DNA of 64,000 bases. It comes from Heterohyrax brucei (Eukaryota > Chordata > Mammalia > Hyracoidea > Procaviidae). A program made the position numbers and the translations under genes. Shown here piece after piece: positions 32,283-42,680 of the stretch. Each line of letters starts with the position of its first letter. The first letter of the stretch is position 1. The stretch covers positions 23,595,431 through 23,659,430 of the forward strand of contig CM053146.1 of assembly GCA_028571685.1 (NCBI GenBank), read 5' to 3'. Below the pieces are notes generated by a model. It had not been told where the DNA came from. It saw only the letters and a list, made by a program, of their open reading frames with translations, and did not search any database.

Positions 32283-32410
32283 TCAGGTCTTTCCGCTGGC
32301 ATAGTGGTAGCAGTTTGAACCCACCAGGCATGCCTCAGGAACTCTATGGAACAATTCTCTGTTCTATAGGGTCGCTATGAGTCGGAATTGACTTGACGGT
32401 ACTGGGTTGG
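32283..32410 (+). mobile_element. AfroSINE with internal deletion
   Basis: 'tttccgctggcatagtggta' joins directly to 'gcagtttgaacccaccaggc', deleting the region between the A and B boxes. Tail is well preserved: 'tatagggtcgctatgagtcg' and 'gaattgacttgacggtac'. The good tail suggests a young subfamily. Confidence 0.94.
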
Positions 32411-32414
32411 GTCA

Positions 32415-33185
32415 GGTCTTGCCCAGAATGGCCCTTAATGCATCTGCTTCATTTTCACTCCAGCCTGTTCTCCCCAGTTTTCCAACTTCCTATCTCGATC
32501 CCAGCCATCTTTATTTGTGTTGGAACTCCATCTCAATTTTGTTGGGCTCTGGCTTACCATTATCATCTCCTCTCTTCAAGCTCTTGGTATAGACAGCCTC
32601 CTTCATTCTGGTGGACCCAAGAACAGGTGAGAGACACTGCAACACTGGATTTTGCTCTGCAGAACACCCTACCTCAATACAACCCCTGTCTGTATTAAGG
32701 CAGGGGTACCAGATCACCATTCAGGAGAGAAGACAAGCTCCTTCAAGGTAGTACACTTCCATCTAATCAAAAGAACAGGATTTCTGACCAAGAACAGTGG
32801 AGGCACGGGGATGGGAAGAAGTCTATTAGTTTCATAAGAGATTTAATGGAAAGCATTGCATATGTGATTTATGAAGATTCTTGGTTGAATATGATAAAAA
32901 TCCAACTTAAAATTCAGCAGTCACTGATGCCCATGGCCATATTTTTTACATTTTGATTTTGGCCATGCGATGGGTCTACTGTTAATGTAAACTTGCATTT
33001 TGACATCCCACTCACCTTCTCTGGGCATTTAGGCCTGGTCTTTTTCTCTTTACTGCTTTGATATGATTTGGAGCACTAGTAATAAATGTTACGTCCTACC
33101 AGGAACTCGACGGCACTTGGCTTGGCCTGCCAGGAAGTTGAATGGGTTAAAAAAAGGTGCTCAATTAATATTAGCCTAATTGAAG
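32415..33185. other. No gene recognised; contains one micro-insertion
   Basis: A 101-codon plus frame (32393-32698) begins in the SINE tail and shows no domain. Apart from the 20-bp tail insertion at 33106 nothing was recognised. Confidence 0.4.
33106..33125 (+). mobile_element. Ultra-short AfroSINE/RTE-tail insertion (20 bp)
   Basis: The insert 'ctcgacggcacttggcttgg' is the SINE 3' terminus. Flanking duplications: 'cctaccaggaa' (33095-33105) and 'cctgccaggaa' (33126-33136), 10 of 11 identical. Confidence 0.85.
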
Positions 33186-33189
33186 CCTT

Positions 33190-34860
33190 GAGTTGCAATA
33201 GTGAAGGATTCTACAGGGGAAATATTAAATGACTCAGCGATCATCAAATTAAGATGGATGGAATACACAGAGTCATTATACCAGAAAGAACTAGGCAATG
33301 CTCAGCCACCTGAAGCAGTAGCACACGATCTGGAACTGATGATACTGAAGGAAGAAGTTGAAGCTGCATTGAAGGCATTGGCTAAAAAATAAGGCTCCAG
33401 GAGTTGATGGAATATCAATTGAGATATTTCAACAAACAGACACAGCACTAGAAGTCCTTAATCATGTATGCCAAGAAATTTGGAGGACAGCTACCTGGCC
33501 AACTGACTGAAAGAGATCAATATTTATACGCATTCCAAAGAAAGGTGATTCAACCAAATGTGGAAATTACTAAACAGTATCATTAATATCGCATGCAAGT
33601 AAAATTTTGCTTAAGATCATTAAAAAATGACTGCAACAGTATATTGACCAAGAACTGCCAGAAATTCAAGCTGAATTCAGAAGATTATGTTTACCCAGGG
33701 ATATTGTTGCTGATGTCTGATGGATCTTGACTGAAAGCATGGAATATCAGAAAGACGTTCTACTGTGTTTCATTGACTATGCAAAGGCATTCAACTGTGT
33801 GGATCATAATAAATTATGGCTAACATTGAGTAAGATGGGAATTCCAGAACACTGACTTGTGCTCTTAAGGAATCTGCACGTGGATCAAGAGGTAGTCGTG
33901 TGAACAGAGCAAGGGGACACTGCTTCGTTTAAAGTCAGGAAAGGTGTGCATCAGGGTTTTATCCTTTCACCATACCTTTGCAATCTGTATGCATAGCAAA
34001 TAAGCCAAGAAGTTTTTGTATACAAAGAAGAACAAAGTATCAGGATTGGAGGATGACTGATTAACAACCTGCATTATGCAGACAACACCACCTGACTTGC
34101 TGGAAGTGAAGAAGATTTGAAACACCTACTGATGAAGATCAAGGACCACAGCCTTCAGTAGGGATTGCTCCTCAACATCAAGAAAACAAAAATTCTCACA
34201 ACTGGACCCATAAGCAAAACTGCTATAAATGGAGAAAAGATTGAGATTGTCAAAGAGTTCATTCTGCTTCGGTCCACAGTCAACATCCACGGAAGCAGCA
34301 GTCAAGAAATCAAAAGATATATTATTGCACTGGGAAAATCTGCAGCAAAGGGCCTCTTTAAAGTGTTCAAAAGTAAGGATGTCACCTTGAACACTGAGAT
34401 GTACGTGACCCAGGCTGTGTTATTTTCAACTGCATCATGTGCGTGAGAAAGCTGGACCATGATCAAAGAAGACAGAAGAAGAATTGATGCCTTTGAATTG
34501 TGGCATTGGAGAAGAATGTTGTATGTACCATGGACTGTCAAAAGAACAAACAGATCTGTTCTGGGGGAAGTACAACCTGGTTGGAAGCAAAAATGGCAAG
34601 ACTGTGTCTTACATACTTTGGACATTTTGTCAGGAAGGGTCAGTCTCCAAAGAAGGACATCATGCTTGGTAGAGCGGAGGGTCAGCAAAAGAGAGGAAAA
34701 GTCTCGATGAAATGTATTGACACAGTGTCTGTAACAATGGACTTATGCATAAAAACAATTGTGGACATGGTGCAAGACTGGGCAGTGCTTCATTCTGTTG
34801 TTTGCTATGGTTTGCTATGACTCAGAAACAACTCAAAGACACCTCACAACAACAACAACA
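33190..34860 (+). pseudogene. RTE (BovB-like) retrotransposon, reverse-transcriptase remnant
   Basis: Plus-strand LINE of the RTE clade, coding for the C-terminal reverse-transcriptase part of its single protein. Visible in order: 'EYTESLYQKELG' (33258), a spacer, 'KAPGVDGISIEIFQQTD' (33392), 'KRSIFIRIPKKGD' (33512), 'CFIDYAKAF' with the first catalytic Asp region (33766), 'KVRKGVHQG' (33938) and the catalytic box as Y-A-D-N (34075-34086), where the second Asp of the usual YADD is Asn. The frame is interrupted by many stops and some shifts. The endonuclease domain is missing (5'-truncated). The 3' end, 'tgctatgactcagaaacaac' then 'cacctcacaacaacaacaac', has the RTE/AfroSINE tail form. Confidence 0.92.
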
Positions 34861-34864
34861 GTGA

Positions 34865-35375
34865 ATGGATGAATTCCTTGCAAGGTTTCAATTATAATTA
34901 TTTCTCTATGCTTGTTCAGAAGATGAAAAGTTTTCGCAGCTGTCAGAGACAGCTAGGCAAGGTGGTCAGACCCATTTAAGATCTTTTGGTTTGATCTTTC
35001 AGTTTGATCAAATAATTCCATGAGGAAACAGTGCAAATTTGATGATTTTAGCTTAAGGCCCCCAAAGAAATCATTTCTTTATTATTTTGCTAGTTAATAT
35101 TTTCTTTCCATAAGCAAGTTCACTACATAAGCAAAACTACAATTTGCACTTCTTTTCCAGAAAGAAGAAAATTTAATATACAATACCCAAAGTTATAATT
35201 ATACTTGAATTGAAATAAATCAAACTAAATATTCATATCAAAGTCTGTCAAAGTTTTTAATTTTAGAAATACATTATCTATATATATTAGGCTGTAAGTA
35301 CATAAGCAATTATATATATGGGCAATGATATGTATATGTGCAAATATAAATATATACACACACAGAAAATTATAT
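34865..35375. other. No recognised gene; AT-rich with TA tracts
   Basis: Contains an irregular TA/CA-rich tract at ~35275-35370 but no recognised element. Confidence 0.4.
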
Positions 35376-35572
35376 AAAAAGCCCTGATGGCACAATAGGT
35401 AAGTGCTAGGCCACCAACCTTAAATTCAATGGTTTGAATCCATCGAATTTTCTGGAAGAAAAGACTTGGAGATCAGCTGTTAAAAGATTACAGACTAGGA
35501 AACCCTATGGGGACCTACAGAGTGGCTGTGAGTCAGAAATGACTCAACGGTACATAATAACAACAATATATG
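35376..35572 (+). mobile_element. AfroSINE with (ATAAC) tail
   Basis: 'aagccctgatggcacaatag', 'caatggtttgaatccatcga', 'agatcagctgttaaaagatt', tail 'gtgagtcagaaatgactcaa' and 'cggtacataataacaacaat'. The tail ends in an ATAACAAC run as in the RTE. Confidence 0.93.
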
Positions 35573-35611
35573 TGTATGCTTATATATGCATATTGCATAA
35601 GAAGAAGAAAG

Positions 35612-35768
35612 AAGAACCACTGCTGTTGAGTCAATTCCGACTTGTAGTGACTCTATAGGACAGAGGGAACTGCCCCATAGAATTTCCAAGGAGAAGCTGG
35701 CAGACTTGAACTGCTAGCCTTGTGGTTAGCAGATGTAGCACTTAATCATTATGCCACCAGGGTTGCCT
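35612..35768 (-). mobile_element. AfroSINE, antisense
   Basis: 'accactgctgttgagtcaat', 'gacttgtagtgactctatag', 'gaactgccccatagaatttc', 'cagacttgaactgctagcct', inverted head 'cttaatcattatgccaccag'. The neighbouring plus-strand SINE makes an inverted SINE pair only ~40 bp apart. Confidence 0.95.
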
Positions 35769-35795
35769 AATATTGTATGCATATTTAAAATTATG

Positions 35796-35855
35796 TGAGG
35801 GAGTTTATAGCCAGTTAGCAACTGTATTGGAAAAGACTCCATACTCATTGTAATA
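35796..35855 (+). mobile_element. Mariner fold-back family fragment
   Basis: 'gtgagggagtttatagccag' and 'ttagcaactgtattggaaaa' match the central part of the element at 20.6 kb ('gtgagggagtttttagccag', then 'gtgtattgggacacaccctc'). No termini; a remnant only. Confidence 0.7.
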
Positions 35856-35984
35856 TTGTACTATATTGGAACATTCTCCCTACTCTATGTTATATTGTAC
35901 AGAAATATAAAATTGTGTGTATATACACAATTATACATCACATGATTGTATATATACACAACTATATGTATTAGGTATACAAGG

Positions 35985-36430
35985 ACAGAAAATTAAGTTT
36001 CAAACTCATTCTAGAAAAGGTGCTACCTGCCTTCTTGCTGACTATCACTGTGGCCACCTTTGAAGTACTCCCTTTGGGAAGCTATGCACTGAAGCCAGTG
36101 CCTAGTCCACTCTTCAAGGCACTTTTGAAACACTTTTTCTGGAATGGTCATCAGAGCTGTTATCACATTACCCTTGATATCCTGAAGGTCATCAAAATGT
36201 CTTCCTCTCAATATTTCCTTTACCTCTGGGTCAAGAAAAAAGTCAATGGGGGCTAGAACAGATGAGCAGGGAGCATGTTCCGATATAGTTATTTGTTTAC
36301 TGGCTAAAAACTCCGTCCCAGACAACTACACAATTGAGTTCATAAACTTGCCACCCTGCCACTGTGTGCAATGGCCATTCCGGAAAGAATTCAAAATTGC
36401 TCTGAAGGGTGGACTAGGTGCTGGCAGGCA
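35985..36430. mobile_element. Fold-back mariner element, second copy, right end truncated
   Basis: Left terminus 'ggacagaaaattaagtttca' is a degraded mariner TIR. The minus strand (36325-36023) carries a 100-codon open transposase C-terminal segment including 'LAPIDFFLDPEVKEILRG' and 'CLEEWTRHWLQCIAS'. From 36300 the plus strand encodes the same C-terminal region again in the opposite direction ('ggccattccggaaagaattc', 'ggtggactaggtgctgg'). The internal junction corresponds to the one in the 20.4-kb element, so both descend from one palindromic ancestor. The catalytic core is absent. Confidence 0.88.
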
Positions 36431-36461
36431 CCACCAGGCTCCATCCCCTGTATCCTACAAC

Positions 36462-36600
36462 TACCAGTTGCCACTGAGTCAGCCCTGACTAACTTCATTC
36501 CTCCACGCGTCAGAGCAGAGCTCTGTAAGGTTTTCAAGGGTTGATTTTGGGAAGTGAATTGCTAGGCGGTTCTTCTGAGGTGCCTCTTGTGGATACTTGT
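36462..36600 (-). mobile_element. AfroSINE, antisense, head missing
   Basis: 'caactaccagttgccactga', 'gtcagccctgactaacttca', 'gaagtgaattgctaggcggt', 'tcttctgaggtgcctcttgt'. It belongs to the long-body variant. Confidence 0.85.
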
Positions 36601-36604
36601 CCTC

Positions 36605-37960
36605 ATGCACATCTGTATGCTTTCATGCTTTGCAACATGGTCTTTGTTCCAAAGGTATTGTGCATATCTTTCCATATAAGTAAATCCAAGACTGTATCAT
36701 TATTTTTGACGATTGCATAGAATCCTATGGTAATGATGGGATTAGTTAAAATTTGACTAATCTTTTACTGTTGAACTTTTAGGTTGTTTCTGTTTCTTCC
36801 CTTATATAATAAACTATACTATACTGAACATTACTGTTCTCTGTTACTAGGAAATCAGACGCTTTCTAATTTTTTTTCAATTTGTAAACTGTATTTTGCG
36901 AACAATCTGCTAAATACACCTTTGCATATTTATCTAAGTATTCCTTAGATAAAAATTTTAGAAGTTGTTAGTGTGTCTAAGAAGTGTTCTTATTAATTAC
37001 TTTTGATATCTTGTCAAACTGTTTCTTAGTAATATTGTAACAATTTCTATACCCTTCTGCAAATTGTGAATGTACTGATTCCTCACATATTCACCAGCAT
37101 TGTGAACTATTATTTTTTAATTTTTTCAATTTGCTATGCAAAACTGGTATTTTTTTTGTTTCAAATGCATTGTTACATTTATTGCTTATAATGCTAAACA
37201 GTTTCCTTGTATTTATTGCTTGTTTGTTTGAATGTCTTTACAATGACTATTTTTTTTTTTGTTGTTTTTCCTTCTGGAGTAGTAATTCTTTGTCTACCTT
37301 TTGTCTACTTTATTTTTAGTTTGTGGCTTGTCTTAAACTTTTTTTTTCTTGCCATACTTTAGGTATTATGTAATTAAATCTTTTCTTTTGGTCCTTTATG
37401 GTTTCTGGTGCCCTATTTAGGAAGGCCTTACCCTCCCTAAATGATCTAAGTATTTACCTGGAAGTACCTTTCTGTGGTTTCATACCTTATATTTTTAATA
37501 AATTTAAATTTTTGTAAGATATGAATTAAGAATTCCATAATTTATCTAAAATATCCATTTTAAAATATTAATTATTAAGTAATAAATCCCTTTCCTATCA
37601 TCTGAAATTTCCTATTATATAGTGAATTTCTTTATACAAACTTGTGTCCTTTTCCAAATTTTCTTTCCTCTTTGTTTTGTCTCTTCCTTCTGCTGTTGTG
37701 GCCACACTCCTTTACTTAGTATGTAACTCCTGGGGTAAGGAACACCCTATCACTTATTTTACAGAGTTCTCCTGGATAGTGCCACCTGTTTATTCTTCCA
37801 CATCAACTTTAGAATAACTTTGCGAAGTTCGCACATGTACACATAGATGGATACCATTAAAATTGGTGTGCGGTTGCATTACACTTGCAGATTTATTTGG
37901 AGCAAACTGACATATTAACAGTATTAACTTTTACCAACTATAGTTTTGATATGGCTCTTT
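36605..37960 (-). mobile_element. Old L1 ORF2 fragment, antisense
   Basis: T-rich plus strand with antisense L1 ORF2 landmarks in order: 'gaacttttaggttgtttctg' (36773), 'tattcaccagcattgtgaac' (37089), 'ttctttgtctaccttttgtc' (37288), 'gtttgtggcttgtcttaaac' (37319) and 'cctatttaggaaggccttac' (37413). Strongly diverged; no frame survives. Confidence 0.72.
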
Positions 37961-37964
37961 GCTT

Positions 37965-39325
37965 ACTCATGTCACTAAAAAATAAACAAACAACAAAAAA
38001 AAAACTTTTCAGCATCACTTAGGACCACATTTCCTAAAATGACTCATGTAGTGCTAAAGATCTGCTAGTAACTGGTAGATCAGGGATATTGAATGTACTT
38101 ACATGCGCAGATAACTTGCCTCACATGGACACATCTCATTTGCTGTTTGAAAATCAAATCAGAAGATAACTACGAAGCCAAATTTGACATTCACCCTAAA
38201 AAGCTTAATTATATTAATTTTGCCAAATATTCTAGGAAAAGTCATTTTTTTTTTTTTTTAAGTTGTGGCTTTAAATTTATATAAAAGTAAAATGCTGTAA
38301 ACTCCATCACTCTTTCCCCTCTGGTTTAAATTTCATCCACCTTCCAAAAAAGTCCTCCACAGTCACATTAGGCACAGAGAAAGACAAAGGTGACAGCATT
38401 CCAAATGAGAATTCTCAGCAATCTCTGACAAGGTCTAGGATGTGCCATTATGCACTCTTTAATATCTAATATGTCCCCCAGCTGCTGAAAGAGGACATGG
38501 GACTTTACTTAGGAGTTCCTTACTTTCGCTGAAGTCAACTGTGCATCTCTCAAACTTCAAGGAAGGCAAGAGATGTCTGCTCTTTCAGTTAATCTGCATT
38601 GCTGTTCAGGACTCTAAATGACTATTTAATTTCCAGCCAGATACAAGGAATCAGACCGTACTCCCAGTTGAGGGCACAGTGACAAAATGGCCAAATGTGA
38701 TCCTTAATTTGTCAATAATGATTTTAGGCCGTGACCCTTAATAAGACCCTGTCACTGCTGAGGTGATTTATGCCTCCTGTGATGACATCAGTACCAATAG
38801 TGCTGATAAAAGGACACTTATATGCGAGCAAGCAGGATGATGAATGGAATTCAAGTCTCCTTAGTCATCTCATTACTGCCTCTGCTGTTCACCATGAAGC
38901 TAATGTAGCGAGTCATCGTGCGCCTGGGGAGCAGTTTGGAGGCTGAATTTAATAATGAAAGTGCGGGAAATGTACTGTAGCCCTTGGGTCAGGAGTGGCT
39001 TCAGGTACATTTTAAGTCTGTGTATACAAGAAGAAGCAATCATGCTGAAAATCACTAGACTTCTGTGCTGCCCAAGACCACATTGTGTCCCCAACTCATT
39101 GGATGGCCTAGTTTTCTCCCATGTTTTCAGAATGTGACTCTTTAAAATCACAATGTCTCTTATTGCCAGGAAGAGAGCTTTTCTCTTGGGTATTTCCGTT
39201 CCTTTCTCCGGTCATGAGCTCTGCTGGTCCTTGACTTGAACCTACATAGCCTGATGTAAGAGTGGTGCAGAGTCCCTTCCAGACATGTGGTATATGAGCT
39301 AACAGTCAGGAAGCTAGTCTCTCTT
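37965..39325. other. Mostly unique sequence, no gene recognised
   Basis: Includes A- and T-runs (37980-38005, 38246-38261). 38640-39000 has balanced composition, few repeats and a well-spaced 'gcaggatgatgaatggaatt' and 'gcgagtcatcgtgcgcctgg' look. That is only a weak hint of a conserved non-coding element. The 60-83 codon frames at 38900-39151 are not convincing. Confidence 0.4.
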
Positions 39326-39450
39326 CAAAGATCTAGTACTAACTAGTTGTGTGACCTTGGGCAAGTCATTTAACCTTTCTGGGCTTTAATAAGTACATTT
39401 TTTCAAAAGGGAGTCAGTCTAGACATATTTTAAGGTCTCTTCCTGGTCTA
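39326..39450 (+). mobile_element. MIR fragment
   Basis: Contains the MIR core: 'actagttgtgtgaccttggg', 'caagtcatttaacctttctg', 'ggctttaat'. Confidence 0.85.
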
Positions 39451-39454
39451 AAAC

Positions 39455-40290
39455 ATGTTGTTTTGAAAAGAGTGAATATATGAATGAATGAAAGTGAAGA
39501 ATGAACATGTGAATATGATCATAAACCATAGACTAATCTTTCCCCGAAAATGCCAGTTCTGGATGATATTAATGACAGAAGGGCTCTGTACACAACAAGA
39601 TGAGGGCTACACTCCCAAGAACTATTCAAAAGATGTGTGTGTCACCCGTAATCTGACCATCCCTTGAGTGCGGTGACTCCACTGTTATAGAGAGAAGTAG
39701 ATGCAGTTTTATTAGTGCAGTTTTATTGCCCTCACCAGCTGCACTCTTTTCTCTATAAAAGGTAATTACTTCCAATAGTAACAAGCTAATTGATTGCTAA
39801 TTAAATCAATTGGCACACTAACTGCTGTCAGAAAGTGACAGATTAGTGGGTCATATGATGGTGTGTTAGTAATGAAAAGTGGACATGGTCTGAGGGTGAT
39901 TGACATATGAGATGAAAAGCGATTTGGGATCTCCGAGGTGGTCAGGGAGAGGGCAGGGAGAACATGATTGATTCAATGGTGACTGTCAGAGAGGAAATGA
40001 GAATTGAATGGAATTCAGTGTCTGCCTGAACCCTCACCACATGATGCTCCAAGTTTTTTCACATGTAAATAAGGGAGATGGAGACTTCTTGCAAATGAAA
40101 TGCCAAAATAGAAAAGGAAAAAAGGAAGAGGTATGGAAAGCAAATGAGCATGCGCCCTAAAGGAACAGTTTTGTTGTTGTTGTTTTAGTCATTATTTTTT
40201 CCACCAAGAAATTTGCAATAAAAATAAAATGTTCACAGTTTGCCCACAAATTTTTGTAGACTACCTCCTGAAGGATTATTATTATCTTTG
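39455..40290. other. Unique sequence with homeodomain-type words
   Basis: No repeat or gene recognised. 39783-39815 has dense TAAT/ATTA words ('caagctaattgattgctaat', 'taaatcaattgg'), a pattern common in homeodomain-bound enhancers but also in chance AT-rich DNA. A short (TTG)n tract is at 40171-40185. Confidence 0.4.
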
Positions 40291-40299
40291 GATTGTTAT

Positions 40300-40738
40300 T
40301 GAAGGGAATCTGTCCCTGAAATTCAGGGAGGTTTTTGAGGGGACTCTGTCCCTGGAATTCAGGGAGGTTGTCTTATCCAATCATCAGACCTCACAATTAG
40401 CTGAAAACAGCCTGGCATGGATGCCCGACACGTATGACCAAAAACAGCCTGGTATGCCCCATCTGGCATAAACATAAAACCATGAATAACTCTTGTGCCA
40501 GCCACCCACATCTCTTTAATAGAGCTTTCTGCTACAAAACCACAGATAACTTTTGTATCAAGTCACTTCTCTCTTCTTCATTGCAACTTTGAAATTATAT
40601 AAACTGTCCTTACCAGTTATTGGCTGGGCTGAGCTACCTCTCAGCTCAGATCGCATTGTCTTTCTCTTTGAATAAACTTCACTGGACCCTTGGACTAGTG
40701 TGTCTCTGCCCCTGTTTTGCACGAATCTCTCCCCAACA
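40300..40738 (+). repeat. 5' LTR of the ERV
   Basis: 439 bp with TG...CA ends. U3 starts with a ~34-bp imperfect tandem pair ('ctgtccctgaaattcaggga' at ~40310 and 'ctgtccctggaattcaggga' at ~40345). A TATA-like 'tatataaa' lies at 40597 and AATAAA at 40671, followed by 'cttcactggacccttggact' R/U5 sequence. It matches the 3' LTR over its whole length. Confidence 0.95.
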
Positions 40739-40741
40739 TTT

Positions 40742-40754
40742 TGGTGCCGAAACC
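40742..40754 (+). promoter_or_regulatory. Primer-binding site, tRNA-Phe type
   Basis: 'tggtgccgaaacc' begins 3 bases after the LTR end and is complementary to the CCA-terminated 3' end of tRNA-Phe over 13 positions. The following bases diverge ('taagacag'). Confidence 0.85.
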
Positions 40755-41121
40755 TAAGACAGAGGTGTATGAGAACACCAGCTCCAGGGTCCTCCTTTCC
40801 CTCAGAACCTTGCTGTGGCACTTGGAAGGACCAATAGCACTCTGATAGACCTCTAAAACTGGTGAGATGGAGGACGAGGTTTCCCTCTCTGGGAAGCCTT
40901 ACCATCTCTTTCTCTCATCCCTACAAAGCCCAGCACTGGGTCAAGGCTTCCCCCAGGGCACCAGGACACTGGCTCCTAGCCTTCCCATCTTTGCTCTCTG
41001 GAGGCACCCAAACAGTGAGTTGGGACCAGAACCCAGTCCTCAGTGAGACACAGGGATGCTGGCCTCTTCGTGGGAGGACTAGTCTATCTCCTCTCTCTTC
41101 CTCCTACTCACTCTCTACACT

Positions 41122-42680
41122 ATGGGGACTCTCCAATCTAAGCACCCTAAGGACACTCCACTGGCGTGCCTCCTAAAATATCTAGGTACCCTATGACTCC
41201 ATGGCCAAATACAGCCCAATTGATTTTCTTTTGCAATAAGGCCTCATCCTAGTACAAATTGGATAACAGAAAACAATGGCCTAAAAATGGTGCTTTTGAC
41301 TTTAAACAACTTCATAACCTGCAATGGCAAGTGGTCTGAGGTCCCTTATATCCAAGCCTTCTTTTTCCTTTGTAATCATCCCTCTGTCTGCCAATCCTGC
41401 ACTGTTTTCTGAATCCTCCTCCTTAACAATAAACCTCAGTCTTCTAAGTCACCACTTTCTGCACATGATTTCAATCCTCCTGATCATGTCTCTCCCACTC
41501 CTTATACTTTCCTTCCCCATTCAGCTCCAGCAGACTCTCCCACCTCTTCTAGAATTTTACTTTCTCTTTTTATGCCAACCTCCCTCCCCTTCTCGCATTT
41601 CACAACCTACCAGCAGCTTGAGGTCCTCCTCCATCCTCTCTGCAGACCTCCTTTAACCTCCACATACTAGGTCTAGGGGACAACCCCCAAACCCATTTAA
41701 CCCCTCCAAGAAGTAGCAGGAGCTAAAGGGATGGTTCAGGTACACATTCCCTTCAATCTGGCTGGCCTATTCCAATTCAAGAAGAGGCTTGGGTCTTTTT
41801 CATCTGACCCCTTTTGGCAAAGAATTCCAATATCTAACCCAGTGTTACAACCTCACATGTCAGGACCTTTATGTCATACTCTCCTCCATGACTATTCCAG
41901 AGGAGAAGGCTTATATCTGGTCCATGGAAACAGTCTTTGCTGATTCACTTCATATCTGAAACCTTAACTGCCACCCCTCCCCAACCCAGGGCAACAGCAG
42001 TGCCTCTTGTGGACCTTAAGTGGAACTGTCAGTCTAACTCACCCAGCCTCCGCATCTTTGCCCATCGTATTGCTTGCCTCCTAAAGGGGATGGAAAAGGT
42101 GGCATACAAAGCGGTGAACTATGACAAAATGAAAGAAATCAACCAAAAGGCAGTTGAAAACCCTGCCACCTTCCTTATCAGACTCATGGAAACTTTAACC
42201 AAATATACTAATCTAGATCCTACTTCTGAGGCAGGACAACTCTACTTTATTTCCTAACCTGACTCAGACATCTGCAAAAAGCTCCAAAAACTTGAGGACA
42301 GTCCACATACTCCCTCAAAGGGTCTTTTAAAACTGGTCTTTAGGTTTTTAGTAACTGAGAGGAAGAGGATGCCCAGAAAAAAACAGGCAAATTACCAAAT
42401 GCTGGCTTCAGCCCTCCAATGACAAAGTGGAGACTGCCCAGTAACCTACAAGAAACACCAGTGTAGCTCTTTACAGCCTCCAGGGTCTAGTTTCAAGTAT
42501 GGGAAAGAAGGCCATTCTTGCCCAAACCTTCAAGTTCCACCCTAGCCATGCCCAGCTTGTGGTGCCCAAGGCCACAGGAAGGATGAGTGTCCTCAGACTG
42601 CTGGGTCCAGGGCCACTCCTTTAAAGAAGGTGGCAGAGCCAGTGTTCACTCTGCCGGCTCTCCTTGGGCTAGCCACTAAG
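41122..42680 (+). pseudogene. gag: ERV gag pseudogene
   Basis: Encodes in degraded form the structural polyprotein that assembles the virus core. The likely start at 41122 gives M-G-T-L-Q-S-K, with the Gly at position 2 expected for N-myristoylation of a gamma-type matrix protein. A proline/serine-rich middle (41430-41660) precedes capsid-like sequence. The best capsid part is 41937-42257, with 'LLKGMEKVAYKAVNYDKM' and 'NPATFLIRLMETLTKY'. A C-X2-C-X4-H-X4-C zinc knuckle is intact at 42549-42590. An earlier knuckle-like segment (~42487-42525) has lost both leading cysteines and lies in another frame. Several stops and at least two frame changes break the gene. Confidence 0.85.

Noticed and set aside
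40558..40905. 115-codon minus-strand frame
   Set aside because: Antisense to the ERV LTR, primer site and leader; no domain. A chance frame in GC-richer retroviral leader sequence.
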